Shown: positions 7,756 to 17,719, numbered from the stretch's first letter. The stretch is DNA of 54,803 nt from Crocinitomicaceae bacterium (GCA_029252405.1 JAQXBM010000016.1:1-54803); one strand, 5' to 3'. Translations and numbers: made by a program. The notes: generated from the sequence alone by a model not told the origin.

Positions 7756-8967
7756 CTAAGCCAAAACTTCACTTACTTTATCAGCAGCTTCTTGAAGTAA
7801 CACAACTGAAATCACATCCAATCCTGAATCATCGATCAATTGCTTCGCTTCAACAGCGTTTGTTCCTTGAAGACGAACGATCAATGGAACTGGGAATTTA
7901 CCGAATGCTTTGTACGCATCAACAACCCCTTGAGCAACACGATCACAACGAACGATTCCTCCAAAGATGTTAATCAAAATTGCTTTTACGTTTGGATCTT
8001 TCAAAATGATTCCGAAAGCTTTTTCAACACGCTCAGCATCTGCAGTACCACCAACGTCCAAGAAGTTAGCAGGGCTACCTCCAGACAATTTAATGATATC
8101 CATAGTCGCCATTGCCAAACCTGCTCCGTTTACCATACACCCAACGTTTCCGTCAAGCTTCACGAAGTTCAATCCAGCCTCATCAGCTTCAACTTCCGTC
8201 GGATCCTCCTCAGTCTTATCGCGCATTGCTGCGTAATCTGGGTGACGGAACAATCCGTTTCCATCCAATGTTACTTTTGAATCCACTGCGATGATTTTGT
8301 CATCTGATGTTTTCAATACTGGGTTGATTTCGAACATTGCTGCATCACATCCTTCGTAAGCTGAGTACAACTTCGCTACGAATTTTGTCATTTGCTTGAA
8401 CGCCTGTCCTGACAATCCTAAGTTGAACGCGATTTTACGCAATTGGAATCCTTGAATTCCAACACGTGGATCGATTTCTTCCTTGAAAATCAAGTGTGGT
8501 GTGTCGTGAGCAACAGTCTCAATGTCCATTCCACCTTCTGTAGAATACATGATTGTGTTACGTCCAGACTCTCTGTCCAACAAAACCGACATGTAGTACT
8601 CTTCTGGCTCAGAATCTCCCGGGTAATAAACATCTTGAGCAATCAAGACCTTGTTTACTTTTTTACCCGTTGCGCTTGTTTGAGCCGTCACCAAGTGTCC
8701 TCCCAAAATTCCGCTTACGGTATCTTCAACTTTATCAATTCCTTTCGCCAATACAACACCGTGCGATCCTGTTTCAGTAACAGTACCTTTTCCACGACCT
8801 CCAGCATGAATCTGCGCTTTCACTACGTACCACTCAGTACCAGTTTCTTCCGTTAATTCTTTACAAGCTGCAACTGCATCTTCCACTTTGTCTACTACTT
8901 TCCCTTCTTGGATTGCAACGCCAAAGCTCTTTAAAATCGATTTTCCTTGATATTCGTGTAAGTTCAT
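7756..8967 (-). CDS. sucC: Succinate--CoA ligase (ADP-forming) subunit beta
   Basis: Beta subunit of succinyl-CoA synthetase in the TCA cycle (succinate + CoA + ATP to succinyl-CoA + ADP + Pi, reversible). 403 residues is the usual length. It opens with the family start [17 protein letters not shown]. The ATP-grasp domain follows ([12 protein letters not shown] at about 50-61), then EINPV and the C-terminal CoA-ligase domain with [15 protein letters not shown]. The alpha-subunit gene sucD is not in the window, so the pair is split, as in many Bacteroidota. Antisense open frames inside it are shadows. A -7-like box lies 20 nt upstream. Confidence 0.97.
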   Translation of the reverse strand: MNLHEYQGKSILKSFGVAIQEGKVVDKVEDAVAACKELTEETGTEWYVVKAQIHAGGRGKGTVTETGSHGVVLAKGIDKVEDTVSGILGGHLVTAQTSATGKKVNKVLIAQDVYYPGDSEPEEYYMSVLLDRESGRNTIMYSTEGGMDIETVAHDTPHLIFKEEIDPRVGIQGFQLRKIAFNLGLSGQAFKQMTKFVAKLYSAYEGCDAAMFEINPVLKTSDDKIIAVDSKVTLDGNGLFRHPDYAAMRDKTEEDPTEVEADEAGLNFVKLDGNVGCMVNGAGLAMATMDIIKLSGGSPANFLDVGGTADAERVEKAFGIILKDPNVKAILINIFGGIVRCDRVAQGVVDAYKAFGKFPVPLIVRLQGTNAVEAKQLIDDSGLDVISVVLLQEAADKVSEVLA

Positions 8968-8987
8968 CTATTCTACGTTTTGAGCCG

Positions 8988-8995
8988 TAAAAATA
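8988..8995 (-). promoter_or_regulatory. -7-like promoter box for sucC
   Basis: Minus-strand TATTTTTA matches TAnnTTTG at seven of eight positions and ends 20 nt upstream of the sucC ATG. Confidence 0.45.
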
Positions 8996-9211
8996 AGAGG
9001 AATTCTTTAGATAGGAGAACGCGAATGGAAGTAATTTTGAACAATCTTTGAAATGATTAGCTTCACTTCTGTCAAGGCGGTGTCTGATCTTCCGTTTCTT
9101 CTGTTTCCCGATGAAAAAGGCAGCACATTTTGTATTGTTTTTAGCGCCAACAATTACTTTCGAACCAGCTTCAGTCTTTAGTGCTACGCATCGCTCATGC
9201 GAACTCAGTTC

Positions 9212-9246
9212 CTTGCCTTTCCCGACAGCAATCGGGATCAGGGCAA
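9212..9246. repeat. Palindromic repeat, CCCGA...TCGGG family
   Basis: Inverted repeat CTTGCC...TCCCGA / TCGGGA...GGCAAG. It is a diverged relative of the palindromes at 21060-21102 and 35651-35684, whose core is CCGATAGCTATCGG or close to it. Confidence 0.55.
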
Positions 9247-9370
9247 GCACTTCCCTGCAACGTGCGATTTGCTTGCAGCTACCGTCTTCCACTTGGGGCG
9301 TACTTGCCCCTCTTCTCTCACACTGGAACTCAGACTCACACTTCCATATAATACTATTCAGGTTAACACC

Positions 9371-9396
9371 GAGGGGTGAGCGGAGCCGAACCCCGA
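9371..9396. repeat. GAGCGGAG-CGAA hairpin repeat, copy 1
   Basis: GGGG and CCCC arms enclose TGAGCGGAGCCGAA. A second copy in the same orientation, with GGGAC/GTCCC arms, lies at 10415-10439, so the two bracket lpxR. Confidence 0.6.
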
Positions 9397-9398
9397 TC

Positions 9399-10352
9399 TC
9401 AATAAAACGTCAACTGGACCCCCCCCCAACTGTGGGGAATGCCAGCTTTGATTTCTCGTGACGTGAAAGCCAAATTGAAAGCAAGTGAAAAGTGCGGGGC
9501 GCCAAACACAACTCCAACGTGCTGTCGAAAAACAAAAGGATTAATCTCGGAATAAGGTAAATAGTACCCGTATCGATTGACAATTCCTCCCATAAGACTT
9601 GCGTCGTAGCCGACTAAGGTTGCTTCAGATCGACTATACGCATATAATTCGTAACGATGCTTTCTTTCAGAATAACTGGTGTTTTTTGGTCCGACGCTGA
9701 ATTCAACTCCTGCCGAGAGGTTCGTCTGAAACGTTCCAATCTTTGCCTGACCAAACACCGAAGAATAAAAATAGCGCGGCACGAAGAGTCCAGTACCCAA
9801 TTCCAAACGAGTGGAATAGTTGATAATAGGCGAATTCTTGATCTGATGCTGCCAACCAAGCGGTAAATCGTCGCCCGTTAGTCTATGTATTCCTGTTTGG
9901 ATTTCCTCCCCAAGTGCTGCTGGACCAATCATTCCCAATTCAAATTTCGAAACTAACCGCAATCGCCTTTCCACTTGATGACTGCTGCGCACAATTCCAA
10001 CGGAAAAAACGCCCGCGAATGGTCGATCTCCAACCAAAACACTATCAGATAAAATCGTTGTTGGCGTACAACCGTGCGTTCTGAATTCGATCCCGAAGCG
10101 ATCTCGATCCGAGTTTCTCAATCGAAACAACAGTTTATTCAGTGGATTCCTTCTCAGATTGTAAGAAAAGACATCAATTCCAATTCCTTGAGTGTAAAAG
10201 CGATCTGTTCCGACGAATAAATCATTGTCGTAGGAAATTCGAGTGTAGGAGCTATCGCGAACATCAAACAGGGTTGAATAATTGTTGATTTCTTGGGCAA
10301 ATGAAGTTGAAATTGCGAACGAAGTGCAATAGAAAAAGAATAATGATCGCAT
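9399..10352 (-). CDS. lpxR: LpxR-like lipid A 3'-O-deacylase (DUF2219), outer-membrane barrel
   Basis: LpxR enzymes are outer-membrane beta-barrels that remove the 3'-acyloxyacyl chains of lipid A. The signal peptide ends TSFA-QE. Family motifs are present (numbered from the GTG at 10355): YDNDLF with N44/D45, DRFYTQG (51-57), VGDRPFAG (108-115), and GEEIQTGIHRL with H157 followed by PLGWQHQI. N, D and H correspond to the catalytic set of Salmonella LpxR. About 317 residues, ending in an aromatic (LTFY) as expected for a BAM substrate. Nine consecutive G (9419-9427) sit in the last dozen codons (SWGGV), so the reading frame of the final strand is prone to slippage. The gene is bracketed by two related hairpin repeats. 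Confidence 0.83.
   Translation of the reverse strand: MRSLFFFYCTSFAISTSFAQEINNYSTLFDVRDSSYTRISYDNDLFVGTDRFYTQGIGIDVFSYNLRRNPLNKLLFRLRNSDRDRFGIEFRTHGCTPTTILSDSVLVGDRPFAGVFSVGIVRSSHQVERRLRLVSKFELGMIGPAALGEEIQTGIHRLTGDDLPLGWQHQIKNSPIINYSTRLELGTGLFVPRYFYSSVFGQAKIGTFQTNLSAGVEFSVGPKNTSYSERKHRYELYAYSRSEATLVGYDASLMGGIVNRYGYYLPYSEINPFVFRQHVGVVFGAPHFSLAFNLAFTSREIKAGIPHSWGGVQLTFY
9419..9427 (-). repeat. G9 homopolymer inside the 3' end of lpxR
   Basis: Nine consecutive G on the coding strand, spanning codons W-G-G-V. Loss of one G gives Ser-Ser-stop immediately. Gain of one G replaces the last strand and reads on to a TGA at 9358-9360, through the flanking repeat. Confidence 0.9.
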
Positions 10353-10414
10353 CACGTGTTATTATATAACGGGCTTCGAGAGCCTCAGCCCTCTTGCTCT
10401 TCCATCAAATACTC

Positions 10415-10439
10415 GGGGACTGAGCGGAGTCGAAGTCCC
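10415..10439. repeat. GAGCGGAG-CGAA hairpin repeat, copy 2
   Basis: GGGAC and GTCCC arms around TGAGCGGAGTCGAA, in the same orientation as the copy at 9371-9396. It lies between accC and lpxR. Confidence 0.6.
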
Positions 10440-10454
10440 AAATCCAAACTAAAA

Positions 10455-11912
10455 CTACTTCTTACGTGAAGAAAATTCAGCGTTCTTCTTCTCCGTAATA
10501 CCATTCCAAATGGCCTCCATTGAATTCACAAGTGCCAATTTCTCTTCCTGCATCGCTTCGTGCATAATTGTAGGATCAGAGAAATAATGCTTGACAAAGT
10601 TCGTATCGAAATCTCCAGAAACAAACGCTGGGTGTTTAAGAACGTATTTCCCAAAATCAAGTGTGGTCTTTACCCCTGAAATTTGGTAATCATCAATCGC
10701 TTGAATGCACTTATTGATGGCCGCTTGACGATCTTCGCCCCACGTCACCAACTTAGCAATCATTGGATCGTAGTAAATTGGAATATCCATACCTTCAGCA
10801 AAAGCATCATCCACACGAACCCCATTTCCAGTCGGAATTCGGTAACGGTTTAAAGTTCCAATATCCGGAGTAAATCCGTTCAAAGTATCTTCGGCGTACA
10901 CACGCACTTCCATCGCGTGACCGTTAATTTTCAATTCGTCTTGCTTCAAAGGAAGCTCCTCTCCTCTAGCCACGCGCACTTGCCATTCGACTAAATCCGT
11001 CCCTGTGATTTCCTCTGTAACTGGATGCTCAACCTGCAAACGCGTATTCATTTCCAAGAAGAAAAAGTCCATGTTTGCATCAACCAAAAATTCAACTGTT
11101 CCCGCTCCTTCGTAGTTACATGCTTTACAAACATTCACTGCAGCCTCACCCATTCGTTTTCTCAACTCGGGAGTCAACAAAGCAGAAGGTGCTTCCTCTA
11201 CCACTTTTTGGTGGCGACGTTGAATCGAGCATTCTCTTTCAAATAAATAGACATCATTTCCATGACGATCGGAGAACACTTGAATTTCAATGTGTCTCGG
11301 CTTTGTCACGAATTTCTCAACGAACACGGCATCATTTCCAAATGAAGAACGCGCCTCATTTTGCGCAGAACGCATGTTTTCTTCAAAGTTTTCACCGTCC
11401 TCAACAAGTCGCATTCCCTTTCCTCCGCCACCGGCAGAAGCTTTAATCAAAACCGGGTATCCAATCTGCTCAGCGATTTCTTTTGCCTCTTCAACACTTG
11501 TCACCGCTCGATCAATTCCCGGAACCAATGGAACATTGTACTCCTTAACGGCTTGCTTCGCAGTTAATTTGTCTCCCATTAAATCCATTGCCTCAGGCGA
11601 AGGACCGATAAAGGTAATTCCAGCTTCGCTCACTTTGCGAGCAAAAACGGCATTTTCCGATAAGAAACCATATCCAGGGTGAATTCCATCCACTCCTAAT
11701 TTCTTGCAGAAATCCAAAATTAAATCTTGTCGCAAATAGCTTTCCGCAGACGGTCCAGCTCCAACATGAACGGCCTCATCAGCCTCAAACACGTGCGGAG
11801 CAAATTCATCTGCATCAGAATAAATTGCTACACTTTCAATTCCCATTATCTTCAAAGTACGAATCACTCTTCGAGCAATTTCACCACGGTTGGCAATCAA
11901 AACTTTTTTCAT
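10455..11912 (-). CDS. accC: Biotin carboxylase (acyl-CoA carboxylase subunit)
   Basis: ATP-dependent carboxylation of biotin on the carrier protein, for acetyl-CoA carboxylase or a related acyl-CoA carboxylase. It begins MKKVLIANRGEIARRVIR. It shows HPGYGFLSENA, the ATP-grasp glycine loop KASAGGGGKGMRL, and the catalytic EMNTRLQVEHPVTE. About 485 residues is some 35 longer than E. coli AccC, with a charged C-terminal tail ending SSRKK. No accB or carboxyltransferase gene is adjacent, so the partner is unknown; a propionyl-CoA carboxylase role is possible. Alternative starts exist at 11918 (ATG) and 11921 (TTG); 11912 matches the family. Confidence 0.93.
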   Translation of the reverse strand: MKKVLIANRGEIARRVIRTLKIMGIESVAIYSDADEFAPHVFEADEAVHVGAGPSAESYLRQDLILDFCKKLGVDGIHPGYGFLSENAVFARKVSEAGITFIGPSPEAMDLMGDKLTAKQAVKEYNVPLVPGIDRAVTSVEEAKEIAEQIGYPVLIKASAGGGGKGMRLVEDGENFEENMRSAQNEARSSFGNDAVFVEKFVTKPRHIEIQVFSDRHGNDVYLFERECSIQRRHQKVVEEAPSALLTPELRKRMGEAAVNVCKACNYEGAGTVEFLVDANMDFFFLEMNTRLQVEHPVTEEITGTDLVEWQVRVARGEELPLKQDELKINGHAMEVRVYAEDTLNGFTPDIGTLNRYRIPTGNGVRVDDAFAEGMDIPIYYDPMIAKLVTWGEDRQAAINKCIQAIDDYQISGVKTTLDFGKYVLKHPAFVSGDFDTNFVKHYFSDPTIMHEAMQEEKLALVNSMEAIWNGITEKKNAEFSSRKK

Positions 11913-11978
11913 ATGCATCAATTATTGAGAGCGACGAAGTTATCAAATTCGATGGGTTTTTCAACCACAAATGAAGAA

Positions 11979-14900
11979 TCAATCATCACCATTCGGATCA
12001 ATTTCTCCTTCCTTCGGTGGAACTGGAACTTGTCGTTTCTTACGTTTATTCTTGTTTCGTTTGTTCTCTTTCTTTCTGAAAATATCGAGGAAGGCTTGGA
12101 ATGCATTGAAATCGTCTGCTCCGTTGAAATCCTCCTGATAATGCAAACCTGCACCTTGTGTAAAGTTACCTTTCTGCTGATCTTGAATAATTGTTTTATC
12201 GTTCGATTCGTTGAAAATATTCACGCGGAATGTACCACTTTCATTCAGACTGTATTCCAGGTTCACATCTCCAATAATTGAACTGTGATCATCTGCCTCC
12301 GTTTCCACTCCAAAGCTTCCAGAAAGGATCAATCGGTCGTCCAAGAACCCTTTTTTCAATCCAAGTTCGACGGTGTTATCCTGGGTGAGATTATCGTTAT
12401 CAATGTTGAAATTCAGCTTGTAATCACTGGATACCTTTGAAAGAAGTCCGTTGATCTGGTTCTCCAATAAATCAACAGCAGCACCTCCACTACCCGCGTT
12501 ACCTTGATCTCCACCCAACGGCTGGAAGGTATTCGCCAGCATCAAGGAGAAGAACTGTCGGTTTAGTTCGTCCTCATCTTGACGTACGCGCTCAATAAGT
12601 TCTTTCCCCGCACTGCTTGCGCTTGGAGCCGCAACATCAAAGGAAATAGCTGGCTTGAGTAATGTTTCCGTCAGAATTAAGTAACAACGAATATCTTGAT
12701 GGGCATTGGTTCCACCACTAAACTGATTGGCACTTAAAGCAGCAATGTTCGCACTCACCAGTTTATAGGTTTTTAAGTTCAACTGCGCGTTGTAAGGATT
12801 CCCGGTCCAAGTGATGTTCCCTCCTTCTTCAATAAAGAAAGGCTGCTTGATCACTCCCATAGTGAAGTCGTAAACTCCCTCGCTTATTGTGTACGTTCCA
12901 TCCATTCGGATATCTCCCAGATTATCCAATCGAATTGCCATGTTTCCATAACCCTTCGCAGAGATGATATCACCCAACTCTTCATTGAAAATAATCTGTA
13001 AATCCGCGTCGTCAGTTACATCAAAGTGCAAATCTAAATCTACGCCAGTAAAGTCAATCTTTCTATCCTCCTTGACGCTTAGCGCACTCGAATCTTGCAT
13101 GAACTTGATGAAATCGTACTCTTCCTCTATTTCTCCAGCTCCGTACATTGGGAATTTAATGTCCGTTCCCTTTTCCGTTTTGATATCAACCACAATGGAT
13201 AAGTTATCAGCATAACCAGAAATATCCGCATAACCGGTCGCATACGCCTTACCGTAGTACAAGGACTCAGGTGAATATTGCGAATTCATCACAAGGAAAC
13301 GATCCAATGGTTCTCGAACCCATGGTTTCTTCGGGTCTCTTGCGATTCCTTCTTGCTCCATGTCAACGGACACGTCGAAGTTGAAGTTCGTGAAATTCTC
13401 ATGATAAACAGATCCATTGACAGAACCAGCATTTCCTTCTTCATCAAAAATTGGAATCGCGTCACAATAGAACCCGTATTTATCAACAGAAATAGGGCCG
13501 TCTAATCCAAATCGAGCTCCCAACAACTTCACATTCGCTTTCGCATCATCAAGGTTAACAGTACCTCGTAATTGAGGTTGATCAAGCGTTCCTAAGATTT
13601 TCAAATTACCATTCAATGTCCCTTCAATTTCGTCTACAACATCTGGATCCATGAAGGAATTCGAAAAGGAAATATCTGTTTTGTCGAAGACGAGACTAAA
13701 ATCAAGGAAGTTAAGTTGCCCTTTTGCATTTGCTTTACCTTCCGTGTAATAATTCCCTTTGAAATCGAAGGTCTGAATCATTTTGTACATCAAATCGCCA
13801 TTCATGACGACGCTTTTTGAATCTGGTTCCCAACCAGCGTGCACATACACATCCCCAATTTCATTCGTGTTTACATCAAATTTCGTGATGTACGCATCAC
13901 CATTGAAATCTAAATTATTGAAGGGATTGGATACGTATCCCCATGAATTCAATAAGCCGTTTACATTCACTCCTTCTCCAATGAACGGATCGAGTTGACT
14001 CAAATCAATGCTCTTTAAACTGTATTCAAGTCGGTCTTTGCTCTGATCGGAAATCTGGCCCGCCAACTCCAAGTATTGCTCGCCATTTTGAATCTTGAGT
14101 TGATCCACGCTAATGGTATCAGCATTGATCTTAATCGTTGCTTCCTCGGCAATTTCCCAGCGCTGATCGTTTACACTGAAGAAAGATGGATCCAACACAA
14201 ATTTGTAATGATCTTTATCTCTCACGCCTGTTTCCCACCTGATGTGAGAAGCATAAGGTGTGCCATCGTCCCAAGAAAGATCGGAAACAAGTTGATCATT
14301 TCCTCCAGAGGTTTTAAAGTAGACATCGTTGAATGTGACGCTATCGTTATATATAAATCGATCTATATCGCAGGTCGTCATGACACTGTTTGAGTCTAAT
14401 AACTGGTCAATTTTGACATCTCTAAATTGATAGTTTTTGTAAGTGATGTGCTTCGAATTCAGGTTCATTGTAAAGTTGGAAGACTCACCATAATAATGGC
14501 CTTTCACCTTTGTATTCTTCGAAATTCTTAAGTCAGGTGCGAAAATCGAGAGGAAATCTTCTGGGTCGCTTGCTTCTACGCTGTAATCGAAGTGATCTTC
14601 CGTATGAGTTCGATCTCTCAATACGTCACGTCCGAATAATGAAGGCACAATTCGACTCAATTGATAATCCAAATTTCCAACGAGGTGATCAAAATTCACT
14701 TTCCCAACAATTGATGCATTGGCGACATTACTCGTTAAGGTGAATCGATCCAAACTATCAAGTTGAGCAACACCTCTCTCCACCTCAATTTTCAGCTCTG
14801 GGATGTGCAAATCGCGACCTTCTTCGCAATAATGGAATCCTTCAACCAGAATTTCTCCTCTTAAATGTTCCGGGTCCGTTCCAATTAGCTCCACTTCAAA

Positions 14901-16571
14901 TGTTGACAATAATTCGGCTTTTTCAGTTGTGATGTTCAATCTATCAAGAAAGGCCTCGCCGATATTTGCTGTAAAATTGAAGGTCTGTTCTCCTTTGAAA
15001 TCAATTGCCCCAACATAATTGAGCATAAGATTATCATCGATCACATCAATATCCCCTTCGAAACGATTGTTTTTGAATTCTCCTCGAGCAATCTCAATTC
15101 CAAAATAAGGATATTGCAAATAATCAAAGCGATTAACGGTTCCTGTGATGGAGTTGAAATGAATGTTTGATGTCGAAAAAGCTTCTCCCTTGACTTTGAA
15201 AATCCCATCAACTAAACCTAAATCTTTGATTTCGAGAAAAGTTCCTAGATCAAACTCCTCCACTTTGAAATCATATGCGCTATTCTCAGATGACATGAAT
15301 GCGAGCGAGTTATCCTTCTGTTCAAACTTAATTCCATTGTCCAATCGAGCGGAGCCCAATCTTGTTTGAACCAAATCAGATGAAATCACAAACTCTTCGT
15401 TCAAGCCAGCAATTTTAATATCATCCGCTTCGAAATACCCCAGTCGATTGGTGTACTTGTCCAGCTTGAGGTAAGGATCACTCGATGAATTCGGTAGTCG
15501 AATTTTCTGGATTTCATTCAGGTCGATGTAAGCGTATTGCAGGTTTTCATCCAACATAACTCTATCCAAATCTCTAAAATCCGGAAGGTTGATGCGCTTG
15601 GCAATCAGGTGCGTTTTATCCCTTACCCTGAGGTCCAAATTTCGAATCTTCAACTTATTGACAACATCTCGAACTTCTCCTTTGATGCGAACCATTTCGG
15701 TCATCCCTTCCAAATCATGAGCGAAAAACGAGACATCTTTCATCGAAACAGTGCTCGAGGCCAGCTCACCATCAAACTGCACACTATCAACGAAGTGAGA
15801 AAAACCCTTGTATCCAGAATAAATCAAATTGAATTTTGGAGCATTTATTTTTGACTCGTTCAAATCTAAATCAACCTCAGACAAATAAATTCCGTTTTCA
15901 CCAACCCTCGCTGCCGTGGACAGACTTTTCAAATCCAAACCAGATTTCTCCTTCGCCGTGAGGTTCGCAATGTTCGCTTTGATGTCCGATCCAATTAATG
16001 AAATACCGTTGAAACTTCCATTCACTTTCGACACATCCAAATGAGCGAAGTCCATCCCGAAATCTTTGGGTTCTTTCCGATCGTCATCATATCGAAAACG
16101 TGAATTCGTCAAATCAACCGTATGAACTGACAATTGGAGCTTCTTTCCTGATGGTGGTTTGTCCGATTTGAAGTAATCCACAATGAACTGGAGATTGCTC
16201 ACGCCGTCTTCGTCCCTTTGCAAGTGCCCGTAGGCCTCATCCAATCGAACTTTCCCAACTTTAAAATTTAGGGTTGACAGATCATAATCGTCCAATGTAG
16301 CGAAAACTGTTTTCGCTGCTAAAAGGGTGTCTTTTTGTTGATCGTAGACGATGAAACCATCCAATGCCACTTGATCAAAAAATACGATATCAACTTTATC
16401 GATTTTCACCTCCGCATTCAGCTCTTTGGAAAGGTAATTTGTAGCCTTCTGAGCAAGGAACGTTTGAACAGGTGAAGTACGGATTAAAAAGGCAAATACA
16501 ATCACGAAAACAAGCAACCATTCCAAGATGATTCCAACAGATCTTCCTAATATTTTCAGTAGCTTTGACAT
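11979..16571 (-). CDS. tamB: TamB-like translocation and assembly module protein (DUF490)
   Basis: 1530 residues from the ATG at 16571. A single N-terminal membrane anchor (LEWLLVFVIVFAFLI) is followed by a very long repetitive beta-rich body and a C-terminal DUF490/TamB domain (about 1090-1440, with VKGHY-, GNLKILGTLDQPQLRG- and NPYNAQLNLKTYK-type segments). The tail is basic and charged. TamB proteins span the periplasm as a beta-groove, helping outer-membrane protein insertion or lipid transport. The longest frame begins at 16601, inside the divergent tsaD start region, and adds ten unlikely residues. tamB and tsaD face away from each other with a 21-nt gap. Confidence 0.92.
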   Translation of the reverse strand: MSKLLKILGRSVGIILEWLLVFVIVFAFLIRTSPVQTFLAQKATNYLSKELNAEVKIDKVDIVFFDQVALDGFIVYDQQKDTLLAAKTVFATLDDYDLSTLNFKVGKVRLDEAYGHLQRDEDGVSNLQFIVDYFKSDKPPSGKKLQLSVHTVDLTNSRFRYDDDRKEPKDFGMDFAHLDVSKVNGSFNGISLIGSDIKANIANLTAKEKSGLDLKSLSTAARVGENGIYLSEVDLDLNESKINAPKFNLIYSGYKGFSHFVDSVQFDGELASSTVSMKDVSFFAHDLEGMTEMVRIKGEVRDVVNKLKIRNLDLRVRDKTHLIAKRINLPDFRDLDRVMLDENLQYAYIDLNEIQKIRLPNSSSDPYLKLDKYTNRLGYFEADDIKIAGLNEEFVISSDLVQTRLGSARLDNGIKFEQKDNSLAFMSSENSAYDFKVEEFDLGTFLEIKDLGLVDGIFKVKGEAFSTSNIHFNSITGTVNRFDYLQYPYFGIEIARGEFKNNRFEGDIDVIDDNLMLNYVGAIDFKGEQTFNFTANIGEAFLDRLNITTEKAELLSTFEVELIGTDPEHLRGEILVEGFHYCEEGRDLHIPELKIEVERGVAQLDSLDRFTLTSNVANASIVGKVNFDHLVGNLDYQLSRIVPSLFGRDVLRDRTHTEDHFDYSVEASDPEDFLSIFAPDLRISKNTKVKGHYYGESSNFTMNLNSKHITYKNYQFRDVKIDQLLDSNSVMTTCDIDRFIYNDSVTFNDVYFKTSGGNDQLVSDLSWDDGTPYASHIRWETGVRDKDHYKFVLDPSFFSVNDQRWEIAEEATIKINADTISVDQLKIQNGEQYLELAGQISDQSKDRLEYSLKSIDLSQLDPFIGEGVNVNGLLNSWGYVSNPFNNLDFNGDAYITKFDVNTNEIGDVYVHAGWEPDSKSVVMNGDLMYKMIQTFDFKGNYYTEGKANAKGQLNFLDFSLVFDKTDISFSNSFMDPDVVDEIEGTLNGNLKILGTLDQPQLRGTVNLDDAKANVKLLGARFGLDGPISVDKYGFYCDAIPIFDEEGNAGSVNGSVYHENFTNFNFDVSVDMEQEGIARDPKKPWVREPLDRFLVMNSQYSPESLYYGKAYATGYADISGYADNLSIVVDIKTEKGTDIKFPMYGAGEIEEEYDFIKFMQDSSALSVKEDRKIDFTGVDLDLHFDVTDDADLQIIFNEELGDIISAKGYGNMAIRLDNLGDIRMDGTYTISEGVYDFTMGVIKQPFFIEEGGNITWTGNPYNAQLNLKTYKLVSANIAALSANQFSGGTNAHQDIRCYLILTETLLKPAISFDVAAPSASSAGKELIERVRQDEDELNRQFFSLMLANTFQPLGGDQGNAGSGGAAVDLLENQINGLLSKVSSDYKLNFNIDNDNLTQDNTVELGLKKGFLDDRLILSGSFGVETEADDHSSIIGDVNLEYSLNESGTFRVNIFNESNDKTIIQDQQKGNFTQGAGLHYQEDFNGADDFNAFQAFLDIFRKKENKRNKNKRKKRQVPVPPKEGEIDPNGDD

Positions 16572-16592
16572 CCAGTTGCAATAATACGGATT

Positions 16593-17642
16593 GTGAGCCA
16601 AAAAGAGACCATAATATTGGGTATTGAGTCCTCCTGTGATGACACTTCAGCATCCATACTCAAAAACAACGCCATTTTGAGCAATCTTATTGCAGGACAG
16701 AAGGTTCACGAATCATATGGAGGTGTTGTTCCAGAGCTTGCAAGCCGTGCTCATTTGCAAAATATTGTACCTGTTGTCGACGACGCGATTAAGAAAGCGA
16801 AAATTTCCATTGAAGATATTGATGCGATTGCATTCACAAAAGGCCCCGGTTTATTGGGATCACTCGTTGTTGGAACATCCTTCGCAAAATCAATGGCACT
16901 GGCGCTAAATATTCCTTTGATTGATGTAAATCACATGTACGGCCACGTTCTCGCTCATTTCATTGATGATGAAGGCAAAGCAAAACCGTCTTTTCCATTT
17001 TTATGTTTGACTGTTTCTGGTGGGCATACGCAGATTGTTTTGGTTCGAGATCACCTCTATATGGAAATTATTGGATCAACAATTGACGACGCGGCGGGCG
17101 AAGCATTCGACAAAACAGCGAAGCTACTCGGTTTTCCTTATCCAGGTGGACCACTCATAGATAAGCACGCAAAAAACGGGAATCCAGACGCATTTGAATT
17201 CGCGAAGCCCAACATGGATGGCTACAATTACAGCTTCAGTGGTTTGAAAACTTCCATTTTATACTTCTTGCAAAAGCAGGAAAAACTGAATCCGAATTTC
17301 ATTGAAGAAAACCGCGATGACTTGTGCGCCTCGGTTCAACGATCGATAACGAACATCCTCTTCAAAAAAGTCATTCAGGCAGCAAAAGAGCTTAAGATTT
17401 CCGAGATCGCCATTGCAGGAGGAGTTTCTGCGAACAGCGAAATCCGAAGTAGATTGCAGGAAGAAGGGGAAAAACGCAATTGGAATGTATACATTCCCAA
17501 GTTCGAATATTGCACGGATAATGCAGCAATGATTGCTATTACCGGATACTTCATGCACCGAGCTGGAATGCACTCGGATCAGTCCGTAAGCGCACAAGCT
17601 CGAATTACCTTTTCACCACTAAAAGACTCTTCACGAGCCTAG
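16593..17642 (+). CDS. tsaD: tRNA N6-adenosine threonylcarbamoyltransferase
   Basis: TsaD transfers the threonylcarbamoyl group to A37 of ANN-decoding tRNAs, together with TsaB and TsaE. 349 residues, near the usual 340. It starts at a GTG and opens with the family motif ILGIESSCDDT (9-18). The metal-binding pair is H114 and H118 (HMYGHVLAH), followed by VSGGHTQ and GGVSANSEIR. The divergent neighbour is tamB with only 21 nt between starts, so both promoters must be compact or overlapping. The partner genes are not in the window. Confidence 0.96.
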   Translation: MSQKETIILGIESSCDDTSASILKNNAILSNLIAGQKVHESYGGVVPELASRAHLQNIVPVVDDAIKKAKISIEDIDAIAFTKGPGLLGSLVVGTSFAKSMALALNIPLIDVNHMYGHVLAHFIDDEGKAKPSFPFLCLTVSGGHTQIVLVRDHLYMEIIGSTIDDAAGEAFDKTAKLLGFPYPGGPLIDKHAKNGNPDAFEFAKPNMDGYNYSFSGLKTSILYFLQKQEKLNPNFIEENRDDLCASVQRSITNILFKKVIQAAKELKISEIAIAGGVSANSEIRSRLQEEGEKRNWNVYIPKFEYCTDNAAMIAITGYFMHRAGMHSDQSVSAQARITFSPLKDSSRA

Positions 17643-17719
17643 TTCCGAAAACTATTTTTCACCATTTTCTGGAATTCAATCCAATTTATTCGTACATTAT
17701 TGTTCTAAACTTTGGAACT

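Larger units (their letters stand above)
8968..9398. other. Intergenic region with palindromic repeats
   Basis: No supported gene in about 430 nt. It holds the sucC promoter (8988-8995), an interrupted inverted repeat at 9212-9246 (CTTGCC...TCCCGA/TCGGGA...GGCAAG), and a repeat at 9371-9396 (GGGG-TGAGCGGAGCCGAA-CCCC) just beyond the lpxR stop. Open frames at 8861-9292 (minus) and 9111-9461 (plus) have no recognisable product and run over these repeats. Confidence 0.6.

Noticed and set aside
8861-9292. 143-residue minus-strand open frame overlapping sucC
   Set aside because: Out of frame with sucC, overlaps its coding region, and the composition shows no domain; a shadow.
9111-9461. 116-residue plus-strand open frame over the lpxR 3' end
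   Set aside because: Antisense to lpxR and running through repeats; not a gene.
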